Shown here: positions 15,876 to 26,694 of the stretch, one piece after another
Numbering within the stretch: position 1 is the stretch's first letter
Layout: every line of letters starts with the position of its first letter
Source: Heyndrickxia sporothermodurans
GTDB taxonomy: Bacteria > Bacillota > Bacilli > Bacillales > Bacillaceae_C
Strand: one strand, 5' to 3'
Length of the DNA: 64,000 nt
Assembly: GCF_016785185.1 (NCBI RefSeq)
Contig: NZ_JAEKDY010000003.1
Program-made: the position numbers and the translations under genes
Notes under the pieces: model-generated
What the model was told of the DNA's origin: nothing
What the model saw: the letters and a program-made list of their open reading frames with translations, nothing else
The model's database searches: none

Positions 15876-17288
15876 CTATTGATAAACTTTCTCTATTTTT
15901 CTTACATCTACAAATCTTCCGTTAATAGCTGCAGCGGCAGCCATTTCAGGACTTACAAGATGGGTTCTTGATCCATTCCCTTGACGCCCTTCAAAGTTAC
16001 GGTTTGAAGTAGAAGCACATCTTTCACCCGCCGGAACGACATCCGCATTCATCGCCAAGCACATGCTGCATCCGGATTCACGCCATTCAAATCCTGCTTC
16101 GATAAAGATTTTATCCAATCCTTCAGCTTCAGCTTGAGCTTTCACTGTTTGTGAACCTGGTACTACTAATGCTCTCACATTTTTATGGACATGATTTCCT
16201 TTTACTACATCTGCTGCTTTGCGCAAATCACTTAATCTAGAATTCGTGCAAGAACCAATGAAGACATGTTGGATTTCAATCTCCTTAAGTGAGGTTCCTT
16301 CTGTTAATCCCATATAATGAAGTGCTTTTCGAACGGATTCTTTTTCACTATTATTCTCAATCTCTTCAATGACAGGTAATTTATCATTAATTGATAAACA
16401 CATAGAGGGATTTGTCCCCCATGTTACTTGGGGTTCAACAGTATCAGCATCAATTTCAATGGTTCGATCGTATTTGGCACCATCATCTGTTGCAAGACTT
16501 AACCAATATTCAGCACATTTATCAAATTCCTCTCCTTTAGGAGCGTACTTTCTTCCACGCAAATAGGAAATCGTCGTTTCATCAGGACTGATTAATCCAG
16601 CTCTTGCACCTGCTTCAATCGACATATTACAAATTGTCATCCGTTCATCCATTGACATTTTCCGAATCGCTTCACCGGTATATTCAACAATATGCCCGGT
16701 ACCAACATCAATCCCAAATTTCCCTATGATCGCTAAAATTAAATCTTTTGCTGTCACACCATAACCCAGATTGCCATTCACCTTTATTTGCAATGTTTTC
16801 GGACGGCGTTGCCACAATGTTTGAGTGGCAAGAACATGCTCGACTTCACTTGTTCCGATTCCGAAAGCAATTGCACCGAACGCACCATGTGTCGATGTAT
16901 GACTATCCCCACAAACAATGGTTTTACCTGGTGTCGTTAATCCTAGCTCAGGACCGATGACATGTACAATCCCTTGGTCAGGATGATCAATACCCGCAAG
17001 CGGAATGTTAAATTCTTCACAGTTTTTCTCTAGTGTACTCATTTGCTTTTTAGCAATAGGATCATTTGAAATCCGATGCTTTGTTGTGGCTACATTATGA
17101 TCAACAGTTGCAAAAGTTAAATCCGGTCTTCTCACTGTTCGATTATTCATCCTCAAACCTTCAAAGGCTTGAGGAGATGTTACTTCATGCACTAAATGTA
17201 AATCAATATATAGCAGATCTGGCTTTCCTTGTTCTTGATGGATCAAATGCTGATCCCAAATTTTTTCTATAATGTTTTTTGGTTGCAT
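15876..17288 (-). CDS. leuC: 3-isopropylmalate dehydratase large subunit
   Basis: LeuC carries the [4Fe-4S] cluster of isopropylmalate isomerase. The 470-residue aconitase-family protein has VCGDSHTSTHGAFG, the cluster cysteines in FIGSCTNSRL and in ESGCSMCLAMN, and the C-terminal NRNFEGRQG segment. AGGAGG precedes the ATG at 17288. It pairs with leuD immediately downstream. Confidence 0.97.
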   Translation of the reverse strand: MQPKNIIEKIWDQHLIHQEQGKPDLLYIDLHLVHEVTSPQAFEGLRMNNRTVRRPDLTFATVDHNVATTKHRISNDPIAKKQMSTLEKNCEEFNIPLAGIDHPDQGIVHVIGPELGLTTPGKTIVCGDSHTSTHGAFGAIAFGIGTSEVEHVLATQTLWQRRPKTLQIKVNGNLGYGVTAKDLILAIIGKFGIDVGTGHIVEYTGEAIRKMSMDERMTICNMSIEAGARAGLISPDETTISYLRGRKYAPKGEEFDKCAEYWLSLATDDGAKYDRTIEIDADTVEPQVTWGTNPSMCLSINDKLPVIEEIENNSEKESVRKALHYMGLTEGTSLKEIEIQHVFIGSCTNSRLSDLRKAADVVKGNHVHKNVRALVVPGSQTVKAQAEAEGLDKIFIEAGFEWRESGCSMCLAMNADVVPAGERCASTSNRNFEGRQGNGSRTHLVSPEMAAAAAINGRFVDVRKIEKVYQ

Positions 17289-17298
17289 ATGAATCCTC

Positions 17299-18408
17299 CT
17301 AAATATAAGCCGTTAAAATTCCTGAAATTGCTTGATTTTCATTAATAGAATCAATAATTTTATTGACCATTTCAGTTGTGCTCACTTGTGTTCCTTGTTG
17401 TACGTTTAAGTCTCCGGTATGGAATCCATCAGTCAATACTTTCATTACAGATTCCTCAATAATGTTTGCCTCTTTCTCGAGTCCAAACGAAAATTTGAGC
17501 ATTAAGGCAACAGACAATATCATCCCTAGTGGATTTGCCAGGTTTTTTCCTGCAATATCGGGTGCGGATCCATGTACAGGCTCATACAAGCCAACCATGT
17601 CACTTCGTAAACTTGCTGAAGGAAGCATACCAAGTGAGCCGGTAATCATCGAAGCCTCATCACTTAAAATATCTCCGAAAAGATTTTCCGTTACGATGAC
17701 ATCAAATTGCTCAGGCCGATAGATTAGCTGCATCGATGCTGAATCGACAAGCATATGCTCTACCTGAACATCAGGATAATTAGCGGATACTCGATTAACA
17801 ACTTCACGCCACATTCGGCTTGATTCAAGGACATTTGCCTTATCTACTGAGGTTAGTTTTTTCCTTCGTTTTCTTGCCAATTGAAATGCTTTGTCTACGA
17901 CTCTTTCAATTTCTTTGACATTATAAACTAATGTATCAATGGCTAAATCTTTATTGACTCCTCGTCTTTCACTAGGTTTTCCAAAATAAAGACCGCCAGT
18001 TAATTCACGAACAATCAATAAATCGACATGTTCGATGACTTCTTTTTTTAATGTTGAGGCATGAATAAGCGGTTGATAGGCATTGACCGGGCGCAGATTA
18101 GCAAAAAGGCCAAGTTCCTTTCTAATTCGAAGCAACCCTTGTTCCGGACGAATTGTATGAGTAGTTGAATCCCATTTCGGACCACCAACCGCTCCTAAAA
18201 GAATCGCATCGCTCTTGGAACATAAATCTAACGTTGTATCGGGAAGCGGATTACCACATTCATCGATGGCAGCACCACCAATCAAGCCTTGTTCGAAAAT
18301 AAAATCATGTTGAAAACAATCCGATATCGCTTGAAGGACTCGCACAGCACCTTGCATTACTTCAGGTCCAATCCCATCACCAGGTAAAATTGCGATTCTT
18401 TTTTTCAT
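17299..18408 (-). CDS. leuB: 3-isopropylmalate dehydrogenase
   Basis: LeuB oxidatively decarboxylates 3-isopropylmalate using NAD. The 369-residue protein has IAILPGDGIGPEV at the N-terminus, RELTGGLYFGKPSERRG, VDSASMQLI, and VTENLFGDILSDEASMITGS, all typical. AAAGGAGG is spaced 8 bases from the ATG at 18408; an ATG at 18414 is too close. It lies between leuA and leuC. Confidence 0.96.
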   Translation of the reverse strand: MKKRIAILPGDGIGPEVMQGAVRVLQAISDCFQHDFIFEQGLIGGAAIDECGNPLPDTTLDLCSKSDAILLGAVGGPKWDSTTHTIRPEQGLLRIRKELGLFANLRPVNAYQPLIHASTLKKEVIEHVDLLIVRELTGGLYFGKPSERRGVNKDLAIDTLVYNVKEIERVVDKAFQLARKRRKKLTSVDKANVLESSRMWREVVNRVSANYPDVQVEHMLVDSASMQLIYRPEQFDVIVTENLFGDILSDEASMITGSLGMLPSASLRSDMVGLYEPVHGSAPDIAGKNLANPLGMILSVALMLKFSFGLEKEANIIEESVMKVLTDGFHTGDLNVQQGTQVSTTEMVNKIIDSINENQAISGILTAYI

Positions 18409-18430
18409 AACCATTGCCTCCTTTGTATTT

Positions 18431-19958
18431 TTAAACGTGAAGTCGTTCTTTCTTTATTTCTTCCTGTACAATGACGCGATTTACTGCATTTAAATATGCC
18501 CTTGCCGAAGCCTCTAGCACGTCTTGCGCTGAACCTCTGCCTCCAGATTCAATTCCATCATATTTTACTTTTACATAAGCATCTGCCAATGCATCCCTTC
18601 CTGATCCAATGGATTGAAGCTTATAATCCATTAATTCAATAGGCTCATCGATCATGCGGGATAAGGTGTTATAAATGGCTTCCACACTTCCAGCACCTGT
18701 TGCTGCTTCTTCCAAAAATCTTCCGTCTGGTGCTTTAACAACAACTGTGGCCGTAGGCACATTATTCGTTCCATATTGTACTTGTATATTTTGAAGTTCA
18801 TATGTTTTTACATTTATTTGTTCCGTTTGCTTATCAGCAAGAATTGTAAATAAATCGTCTTCGGTTACTTCCTTTTTCCGATCAGTTAATGCTTTGAACG
18901 AATCAAAAGCCTCTTTTAATTTTTCAGGAGTTAGTTCAAAGCCAAGTTCTAATGCTTTTTGTTTAAATGCATGACGTCCGGAGTGTTTTCCTAGCACAAG
19001 ACTATTTGAAGATACTCCGATTAATTCCGGCGTAATAATTTCATAAGTAGATGCTTCTTTTAACACTCCATCTTGGTGGATACCGGATTCATGGGCGAAA
19101 GCATTTGCTCCGACGACTGCTTTGTTCCCCGGTACAACCATACCTGTCAATTTGCTAATCAGCTGACTCGTATGTTTGATTTCATTTAACTTTAAGCCTG
19201 TTTTCGCTTTGTAAAAATCATTTCTAATATGCAAAGCGACTGCAATTTCTTCTAATGCAGCATTTCCGGCCCTTTCACCAATTCCATTGATGGTCCCTTC
19301 AATTTGTCTTGCTCCGTTTTCTATAGCAGCTAAAGAGTTGGCGGTCGCCATACCAAGGTCATCATGACAATGGGCAGATAATATAACCTGGTCGATATTG
19401 GGAACGTTTTGTTGGATAAATGTAAAGAGGTTCCCGTATTCTGCAGGTGTACTATAGCCAACTGTATCGGGCAAATTAATGACTGTAGCGCCTGCTTTGA
19501 TGACCTCAGTAATGATTTTCACTAAAAACCATTTATCTGAACGACTCGCGTCCTCTGCAGACCATTGTACTTGTGGGAATCTTTGTTTTGCGTATTTTAC
19601 TGCTTCTACAGCAGATGCCAATACTTCATCTGGTGTTTTCTGCAGCTTATACGTCATATGGATTGGAGAGGTCGCTAGAAAAATATGAAGTCGCGGCTCT
19701 ACAGAACCTTTTAGCGCGTCCCAAGCAATATCAATATCCTGTTTATGTGCTCTCGCTAATCCTGTAACAGAACTGTTTCGAATCGAATTGGCAATTGTTT
19801 GGACCGCTTGGAAATCTCCTTTAGAGGAAGCGGGAAATCCCGCCTCCATAATATCCACTCCAAGCCTCTCCAATTGTTTAGCTATTTCCAATTTCTCTAA
19901 TTCATTCAAATTGACACCTATTGACTGTTCACCGTCTCTAAGAGTCGTATCGAATATA

Positions 19959-19972
<14 letters not shown>
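18431..19972 (-). CDS. leuA: 2-isopropylmalate synthase
   Basis: LeuA condenses acetyl-CoA with 2-ketoisovalerate, the committed leucine step. The 513-residue long form has the catalytic FDTTLRDGEQS motif, HCHDDLGMATANS, the NGIGERAGNA loop, and a C-terminal regulatory domain (QVQYGTNNVPTATV; GSGRDALADAYVKV) that binds leucine in homologues. The ATG at 19972 overlaps the ilvC end by 14 bp. An upstream in-frame extension lies within ilvC and is rejected. Confidence 0.96.
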
Positions 19973-20987
<1,015 letters not shown>

Positions 20988-21012
20988 GTCTAATCTTCTC
21001 CTTTTTTTTGGT

Positions 21013-21103
21013 TGTGCTGAACTTGGTTGTTGATTTCCGCTCCGGGCACTTCGCTCCAATCAACAGAGTTTCACAGAAATAACAATCACCTCTAGCACAG
21101 CCT
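21013..21103. repeat. repeat copy B (deleted) inside a larger inverted repeat
   Basis: 21029-21064 contains both ends of the ~130-bp repeat (GTTGATTTCCGCTCC ... CGCTCCAATCAAC) with the middle missing. It is framed by GGTTGTGCT and AGCACAGCC, so a nested hairpin with A/T tracts outside sits between ilvN and ilvC. It could attenuate or process the operon mRNA. Confidence 0.65.
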
Positions 21104-21144
21104 TTTTTTAAAAAAATTATTTTGGTTACATTTATAATGAGAGC

Positions 21145-21666
21145 CTATTTCAATAATGAGAATGATGCGAGCTCGGTCACCTGTTTTTGTGAGCCTCGTA
21201 AGAAAGCAGTTAATCCTGTTCTGGCTATTTCTTTAATTCCATATGGTTTTAGCAAATCGATTAATGCTTCGATTTTATCTGTGTCTCCTGTGACTTGGAT
21301 CGTGATGCTTTCGCGACTTACATCGATAATCGAAGCTCGGAATGGTTCAACAATCCCACCGATTTCATTGCGCGTTTGTGAATTGCTAAATACTTTTATT
21401 AACGCCAACTCTCTAGCCACAATGGCTTGATCGGTAATATCAGCCACCTTCAGAACATCAATGAGTTTGTTCAATTGCTTCGTCAGTTGCTCAACTTGTT
21501 GTTCTTCTTCTACATTGACGACAATCGTCATTCGCGAAATTTCATCGTTTTCGGTTCTGCCTACGGTAATGCTGTCAATATTGAATTGTCTTTTCGATAA
21601 AACTCCTGTGACCCGATTTAATACCCCGCTTTGGTTTAATACAATTGCTGTTACAACGCGCTTCAT
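21145..21666 (-). CDS. ilvN: acetolactate synthase small (regulatory) subunit
   Basis: IlvN is the regulatory subunit of acetohydroxyacid synthase and confers valine feedback control. The 173-residue protein has the N-terminal ACT domain (LNQSGVLNRVTGVLSKRQFNIDSITVG), the IVVNVEEEQQVEQL segment, and the C-terminal ferredoxin-like domain with AIVARELALIKV and TGDTDKIEALIDLL. It overlaps ilvB by 4 bp (ATGA). Confidence 0.95.
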   Translation of the reverse strand: MKRVVTAIVLNQSGVLNRVTGVLSKRQFNIDSITVGRTENDEISRMTIVVNVEEEQQVEQLTKQLNKLIDVLKVADITDQAIVARELALIKVFSNSQTRNEIGGIVEPFRASIIDVSRESITIQVTGDTDKIEALIDLLKPYGIKEIARTGLTAFLRGSQKQVTELASFSLLK

Positions 21667-23378
21667 GGCTTCACCCCTATCATTTCATGTAGTCCTTTTC
21701 CAGGTGCGATCATTGGATAGACATTCTCTTCTTGCTTGACGCGGCAGTCAATAACAACTGGTGTGGAATCGGTTAATACGGATGGTAATACCTCTTTTGC
21801 CTCCTGCTCGGTTGTAATTCTTACTCCCTTAATTCCATAGCTTTCTGCTAGCTTAACGAAATCTGGTTGAACCGGTATTTTGGAATAGGAATACCGTTCT
21901 TCATAAAACGTTTGCTGCCATTGCCTTACCATTCCAAGCGATAAATTGTTGATGATCACCACTTTCACTGGAAGATTTAACTCTTTTACAACGGAAAGTT
22001 CCTGCAATGTCATTTGAAATCCGCCATCACCAACAATTGCGACGACAGTTTGTTCCTGATTGGCTAGTTGTGCGCCAATTGCAGCTGGAAAACCAAATCC
22101 CATTGTTCCAAGTCCGCCCGAGGTTACCCATTGATGTGGTTTAGAAAAATGATAATATTGAGCTGCCCACATTTGATGCTGACCAACATCTGTTGTGACG
22201 ATTGCGTCACCATTTGTGTATTGATGAATGAACTCGATTACTTTTTGTGGAGATAATTCTTCTCCATTGTTGCTATGCCATAGTGGATACATTTTTTTAT
22301 TTTCCGATAATTTTCCGTTCCACTCTTTGATATTTCCCTTTGCAGGTTCTTCCTCTAAAAGCTTAGTTAGTGCTACCTTTGCATCTGCAACGATCGGAAT
22401 ATGTGTTAGTACATTTTTACCAATTTCTGCTGCATCAATGTCGATATGAGCGACCACAGCATTAGGAGCGAAATGTTTCAAGTTACCTGTTAATCGATCA
22501 TCAAAGCGTGCCCCAAAATTAATAAGTAGATCTGATTCATAAAGGGCCATATTCGCTGCATACGTACCATGCATACCGGCCATACCTAAAAACAGCGGAT
22601 GTTCAGCAGGGAAACTACCTAATCCAAGCAATGTATTAGCTACAGGAATTTCGTATTTTACTGCAAAATCGAATAATAATTCACTTGCCTTCGCATGTAA
22701 GACTCCTGCACCTGCTAAAATAACCGGTTGTGATGAGCGTGATATTGCTTCTATTAATTTCTTAATTTGAAGCACGTTTGGGTTGTAATTAGGTTGATAA
22801 CCGGGCAATTGGATATCAACATTCAGGCTATGCTGCATTTTCTGTCCACAAATATCTTTAGGAATATCAATCACAACCGGGCCTGGTCTTCCAGTTGTAG
22901 CAATATGAAAGGCTTCCTTCACAATTCTTGGTAAGTCTTTAACATCACGGACTTGATAATTATGTTTTGTTACCGGTGTGGTAATCCCAATGACATCTGC
23001 TTCCTGAAAAGCATCTGTACCAATGACTTGACTTGCTACTTGGCCTGTAATGACAACAAGTGGCAAAGAATCCATCATTGCATCGGTTAAACCCGTTATT
23101 AAATTTGTAGCACCTGGTCCAGATGTGGCAATTACAACCCCCGGCTTCCCAGTTACGCGTGCATAACCTTCTGCAGAGTGAATAGATCCTTGTTCATGGC
23201 GTGCTAGAACATGCTTGAGTTTCTTCCCATATAAGGCATCATAGATCGGTAATACAGCTCCTCCCGGATAACCAAAAATCACCTCTACACCCTCATTGAT
23301 GATTAATTGAATGAGCAAGTCAGCTCCATTTAATTCTGCCGTCAACAATTGATCATCCGTCATTGCTTTAGTCTGCAC
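21663..23378 (-). CDS. ilvB: acetolactate synthase large subunit
   Basis: IlvB is the TPP-dependent catalytic subunit of acetohydroxyacid synthase. The protein has VIFGYPGGAVLPIYD, the catalytic glutamate in ARHEQGSIHSAEGYAR, a central FAD domain, and the TPP motif GDGGFQMTLQEL ... VIINN. The best start is the GTG at 23378, seven bases after GGAGG, giving 571 residues; codons upstream of it belong to the leader. It is the first gene after the Leu T-box. Confidence 0.97.
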   Translation of the reverse strand: MQTKAMTDDQLLTAELNGADLLIQLIINEGVEVIFGYPGGAVLPIYDALYGKKLKHVLARHEQGSIHSAEGYARVTGKPGVVIATSGPGATNLITGLTDAMMDSLPLVVITGQVASQVIGTDAFQEADVIGITTPVTKHNYQVRDVKDLPRIVKEAFHIATTGRPGPVVIDIPKDICGQKMQHSLNVDIQLPGYQPNYNPNVLQIKKLIEAISRSSQPVILAGAGVLHAKASELLFDFAVKYEIPVANTLLGLGSFPAEHPLFLGMAGMHGTYAANMALYESDLLINFGARFDDRLTGNLKHFAPNAVVAHIDIDAAEIGKNVLTHIPIVADAKVALTKLLEEEPAKGNIKEWNGKLSENKKMYPLWHSNNGEELSPQKVIEFIHQYTNGDAIVTTDVGQHQMWAAQYYHFSKPHQWVTSGGLGTMGFGFPAAIGAQLANQEQTVVAIVGDGGFQMTLQELSVVKELNLPVKVVIINNLSLGMVRQWQQTFYEERYSYSKIPVQPDFVKLAESYGIKGVRITTEQEAKEVLPSVLTDSTPVVIDCRVKQEENVYPMIAPGKGLHEMIGVKP

Positions 23379-23414
23379 TATTTTCCCTCCTATTTTTTTA
23401 AGCTTTGAATTCAT

Positions 23415-23705
23415 ATAAAAAAGCCTTCTCATCCTCAAAAATATGGCATCTATTAATCTACCAATTATGAAGGGATGAAAAGACTTCTTTTCACGGTACC
23501 ACCCAACTTTATGCTATCCTTACGAAATAGCAACTCGTGTAGCAGCTTAAAGTTTTAAACGATAACTTCAAACTGTTACTTTTTTGTAACGAGTGTTTAA
23601 GTGAACACTCGGCTAATCCTACTTAATCTTTCAGACTAGCACTCCGAGGTGAGTTAGGATAAGAGGTATTATCGGTTTCCAGCAAGCCCGACTCTCTGTG
23701 AATAC
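23415..23705 (-). promoter_or_regulatory. T-box riboswitch, Leu type (CUC)
   Basis: Minus-strand leader between ilvD and ilvB. It has AGAGAGTCGG, GCTTGCTGGAAACC, specifier region CCTAACTCACCTCGGAG (CUC, 23653-23651), T-box GGGTGGTACCGTG (about 23507-23494) and terminator arms AGTCTTTTCATCC/GGATGAGAAGGCT followed by TTTTTTAT (to about 23417). CUC is the specifier known for B. subtilis ilv-leu. I saw no convincing promoter between ilvD and the T-box, so it may act on read-through from ilvE-ilvD. Confidence 0.9.
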
Positions 23706-23711
23706 TTGATC

Positions 23712-25439
23712 TTATCCATTTGTCCTCGTCAACGTTTTTTGCTGTGATGGAATTTTCAATACTCCTCCAGTATTTGCTGATGTTACAAGTGCGGCATATC
23801 TTGCTAAATAGCCGGATGTAATCTTTGGCTCTGGAGGATTCCAGTTTCTTTTTCTATTTTCAAGTTCTGCATCTGTTAACATGACCTCAATTGTTCGGTT
23901 CGTTAAATCGATAAATATTTTATCGCCATTCTGGATGAAGGCGATTGGTCCACCTTCAGCAGCTTCTGGTGAAATGTGTCCAACACAGATCCCCCTCGTT
24001 GCCCCTGAAAATCTTCCATCGGTAATTAATGCGACACTTGTTGATAAACCCCTTCCGACGATTGATGAGGTTGGTGCCAGCATTTCCGGCATTCCCGGTC
24101 CGCCTTTTGGTCCTTCGTAACGGATGACAACGACATGACCTTCACGGACTAAACCACTATCAATGCCTTCTTGGGCATCCTCTTGGGATTCAAACACAAT
24201 CGCTTCTCCAAGAAAGGTTTTAATCGACGGGTCAACCGCACCTACTTTAATCACCCCTCCATTCGGTGCAAGATTACCATTTAATATGGAAAGTCCACCG
24301 ACTGGACTGTAGGCATTTTCAATTGGACGAATAACCTCTTTGTTTTTAATCTTATAATCTTTTACATTTTCAAATACGCTATGACCTGTTATTGTTAAGC
24401 GATCTCGATGAATTGCACCTTCGACTTTGCAAAGTTCATTAATGATGGCACTGATTCCACCGGCTAAATGAATATCGTGCATCGAATAATCGGAGGCCGG
24501 GCTTATTTTTGCGAGATAAGGAACTCGTTTAGCGATTTCATTAATTTGATCAAGTTCATATTCAATACCAGCCTCATGAGCAATCGCTAGTGTATGTAAA
24601 ACTGTATTTGTTGAACCCCCCATTGCCATATCAAGTGCAAAAGCATCATCAATTGCTTCTCTCGTTATAATATCGCGCGGTTTAATATCATTCTTGATAC
24701 AGTTCATTAAATGGCCTACAGCTTCTTTAATAATTCGGTGCCTTTCATCGGATGTGGCAACAATTGTCGCATTTCCCGGTGGCGTTACCCCTAAAATTTC
24801 CATCAATGAGTTCATCGAATTGGCTGTGAACATCCCTGAGCATGATCCACATGTAGGGCAGGCGCTTGTTTCAAGTGCTTTTAACTGTTCTGCATCCATC
24901 TTTCCTGACTTATATGCTCCAACACCTTCGAAAACAGATGTTAAGGAAAGATTTTTTCCGTCTTCAGATTTACCTGCCTCCATTGGACCGCCCGAAACGA
25001 AAACAGATGGAACATTGGTCCTTGCTGCTGCCATTAGCATTCCAGGTGTAATTTTGTCACAGTTTGGGATGTAAAAAACTCCATCGAACCAGTGAGCATT
25101 TATTACTGTTTCGGCACTATCAGCAATGATTTCCCGGCTAGGAAGGGAATATCTCATGCCGATATGCCCCATTGCAATTCCATCGTCTACACCAATTGTG
25201 TTAAATTCAAATGGAACTCCGCCTGCTTCCCAAATGGCTTCTTTCACGACTTCTGCAAATTTATTTAAATGTTTATGTCCTGGTATAATATCTACATAGG
25301 AATTACAAACACCGATAAAAGGCTTATTTAAGTCCTTTGTTTTAACACCAGCTGCATAAAGCAAGCTTCGATGTGGAGCACGGTCAATTCCTTTTTTTAT
25401 CATGTCACTTCGCATGCCGCTACTTTTCATTCCTTTCAC
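23712..25439 (-). CDS. ilvD: dihydroxy-acid dehydratase
   Basis: IlvD dehydrates the dihydroxy acids to 2-keto acids for valine, isoleucine and leucine. The 575-residue Fe-S enzyme has the cluster cysteines in IPNCDKITPGML and CPTCGSCSGMFTANSMN and the GATRGICVGHISPEAAEGGPIA block. A GTG at 25439 directly abuts the ilvE stop codon, suggesting coupling. The ATG at 25430 has AAAGGA immediately adjacent, which is too close, so the exact start is uncertain. Confidence 0.95.
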   Translation of the reverse strand: MKGMKSSGMRSDMIKKGIDRAPHRSLLYAAGVKTKDLNKPFIGVCNSYVDIIPGHKHLNKFAEVVKEAIWEAGGVPFEFNTIGVDDGIAMGHIGMRYSLPSREIIADSAETVINAHWFDGVFYIPNCDKITPGMLMAAARTNVPSVFVSGGPMEAGKSEDGKNLSLTSVFEGVGAYKSGKMDAEQLKALETSACPTCGSCSGMFTANSMNSLMEILGVTPPGNATIVATSDERHRIIKEAVGHLMNCIKNDIKPRDIITREAIDDAFALDMAMGGSTNTVLHTLAIAHEAGIEYELDQINEIAKRVPYLAKISPASDYSMHDIHLAGGISAIINELCKVEGAIHRDRLTITGHSVFENVKDYKIKNKEVIRPIENAYSPVGGLSILNGNLAPNGGVIKVGAVDPSIKTFLGEAIVFESQEDAQEGIDSGLVREGHVVVIRYEGPKGGPGMPEMLAPTSSIVGRGLSTSVALITDGRFSGATRGICVGHISPEAAEGGPIAFIQNGDKIFIDLTNRTIEVMLTDAELENRKRNWNPPEPKITSGYLARYAALVTSANTGGVLKIPSQQKTLTRTNG

Positions 25440-26342
25440 TTAACTTACTTGAATGTGGCTTTCTTCATACACCTTTGTGCCATCTTTCGTAACCGCATTT
25501 CGGAAACCGGTCAATAACTGCTTTGTTACCTCCCCTGGCTGGCCATCCCCGATTTTTCTTCCATCCACCTTCACTACGGCGATAACTTCCGCTGCAGTGC
25601 CGGTTAAGAAAACCTCATCGGCAGTGTACACATCATGTCTAGTAAACACATCTTCGCGAATATCGAAGCCTTGTTGTTTAGCCAGTTCAATAATTACATT
25701 TCTTGTAATACCTTCGAGAGCTCCGATATATCCGGGAGGTGTTTTAATGATGCCATCTTTAACAATGAACACATTGTCTCCGGAACCTTCTGCAATATAG
25801 CCTTGGTCATTCATCATCAATGCCTCACTAGCTCCTGCTAAACTCGCTTCAATTTTTACGAGAATATTATTTAAGTAGTTGAGTGATTTTACTTTTGGAC
25901 TTAACACATCGGATCGATTACGTCTGCTTGGCACGGAGACAACTTCAATGCCGGTTTCATAAAGCTCCTTTGGAAATAATGCCAAAGGTTCAGCAATGAT
26001 AATGACCCCAGGATTATGACAAGTAAATGGACTGAGTCCTAAATCGCCAACACCCCTTGAGACGACTACCCGAATATATGCATCGTTTAATTCATTTTTT
26101 TTCAAAGTTTCAACGATCAATTCACTTAATTCTTCTTTTGTAAAAGGAATTTCTAACATGATTGAGTGTGCTGATTCGTATAACCGTTTTATATGATCAT
26201 CCAGTCGAAACACATTCCCACTATACATACGAATGCCTTCAAACACACCGTCACCATATAAGAAACCATGATCGTAAACAGAGACAACAGCCTCTTCCTT
26301 TTTTACAAAACGGTCATTTAGGAAAATCCATTTGTCTGACAA
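25440..26342 (-). CDS. ilvE: branched-chain amino acid aminotransferase
   Basis: IlvE performs the last transamination for valine, isoleucine and leucine. The 300-residue fold-type IV PLP enzyme shows DHGFLYGDGVFEGIR, the PLP lysine in SPKVKSLNYLNNI, EGSGDNVFIV, and ALEGITRNV, close to the short IlvE group. The start is TTG at 26342 with AAAGGA ten bases upstream. It is the first gene of the ilv-leu cluster behind a good sigma-A promoter. Confidence 0.94.
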   Translation of the reverse strand: MSDKWIFLNDRFVKKEEAVVSVYDHGFLYGDGVFEGIRMYSGNVFRLDDHIKRLYESAHSIMLEIPFTKEELSELIVETLKKNELNDAYIRVVVSRGVGDLGLSPFTCHNPGVIIIAEPLALFPKELYETGIEVVSVPSRRNRSDVLSPKVKSLNYLNNILVKIEASLAGASEALMMNDQGYIAEGSGDNVFIVKDGIIKTPPGYIGALEGITRNVIIELAKQQGFDIREDVFTRHDVYTADEVFLTGTAAEVIAVVKVDGRKIGDGQPGEVTKQLLTGFRNAVTKDGTKVYEESHIQVS

Positions 26343-26372
26343 AACAACTCAATCCTTTCAACTTCGATTATG

Positions 26373-26387
26373 AATCTTTAGAAAAAT
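26373..26387 (-). promoter_or_regulatory. candidate CodY box upstream of ilvE
   Basis: ATTTTTCTAAAGATT on the minus strand matches the CodY consensus AATTTTCWGAAAATT at 12 of 15 positions. It sits just after the predicted transcription start, where CodY would repress. ilv-leu operons are known CodY targets; this site is a prediction. Confidence 0.4.
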
Positions 26388-26403
26388 TATTTAATTGTTG
26401 ACA

Positions 26404-26432
26404 ATCATACGCCTATAAAATTGGCAGGTCAA
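26404..26432 (-). promoter_or_regulatory. sigma-A promoter of ilvE
   Basis: TTGACC (26432-26427), a 17-bp spacer and TATGAT (26409-26404) on the minus strand, about 60 bp before the TTG start. Confidence 0.75.
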
Positions 26433-26600
26433 CCCCTTTTGAATAAATTTTTTGACTATTTCGATTAAACTGTTAATTAGTAAACGCTTACATTACTTTC
26501 GTTATCGTATTTCTTCTAAAAAAATTTTTTATAAAAGTTTTGACTTTTTTACTAATATTCATTTTTTTCATAATAAAAAGGGAAATTTCTATAAATAGGG

Positions 26601-26630
26601 TTGTTATTTGCTTTCATTTCGGATTATAAT
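26601..26630 (+). promoter_or_regulatory. sigma-A promoter of hom-thrC-thrB
   Basis: TTGTTA (26601-26606), an 18-bp spacer and a perfect TATAAT (26625-26630), about 65 bp upstream of the start codon. No T-box is visible ahead of this operon. Confidence 0.65.
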
Positions 26631-26694
26631 GTCCGTTATAGGTAGACAGTTGTATTTCTGAAAAAGATGAATTTACAAGAATGGAGTGAAAGCT

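Noticed and set aside
20988..21059. 24-residue extension of ilvC
   Set aside because: It translates a repeat remnant in the leader; MAKVYYD is the family start with a good ribosome site.
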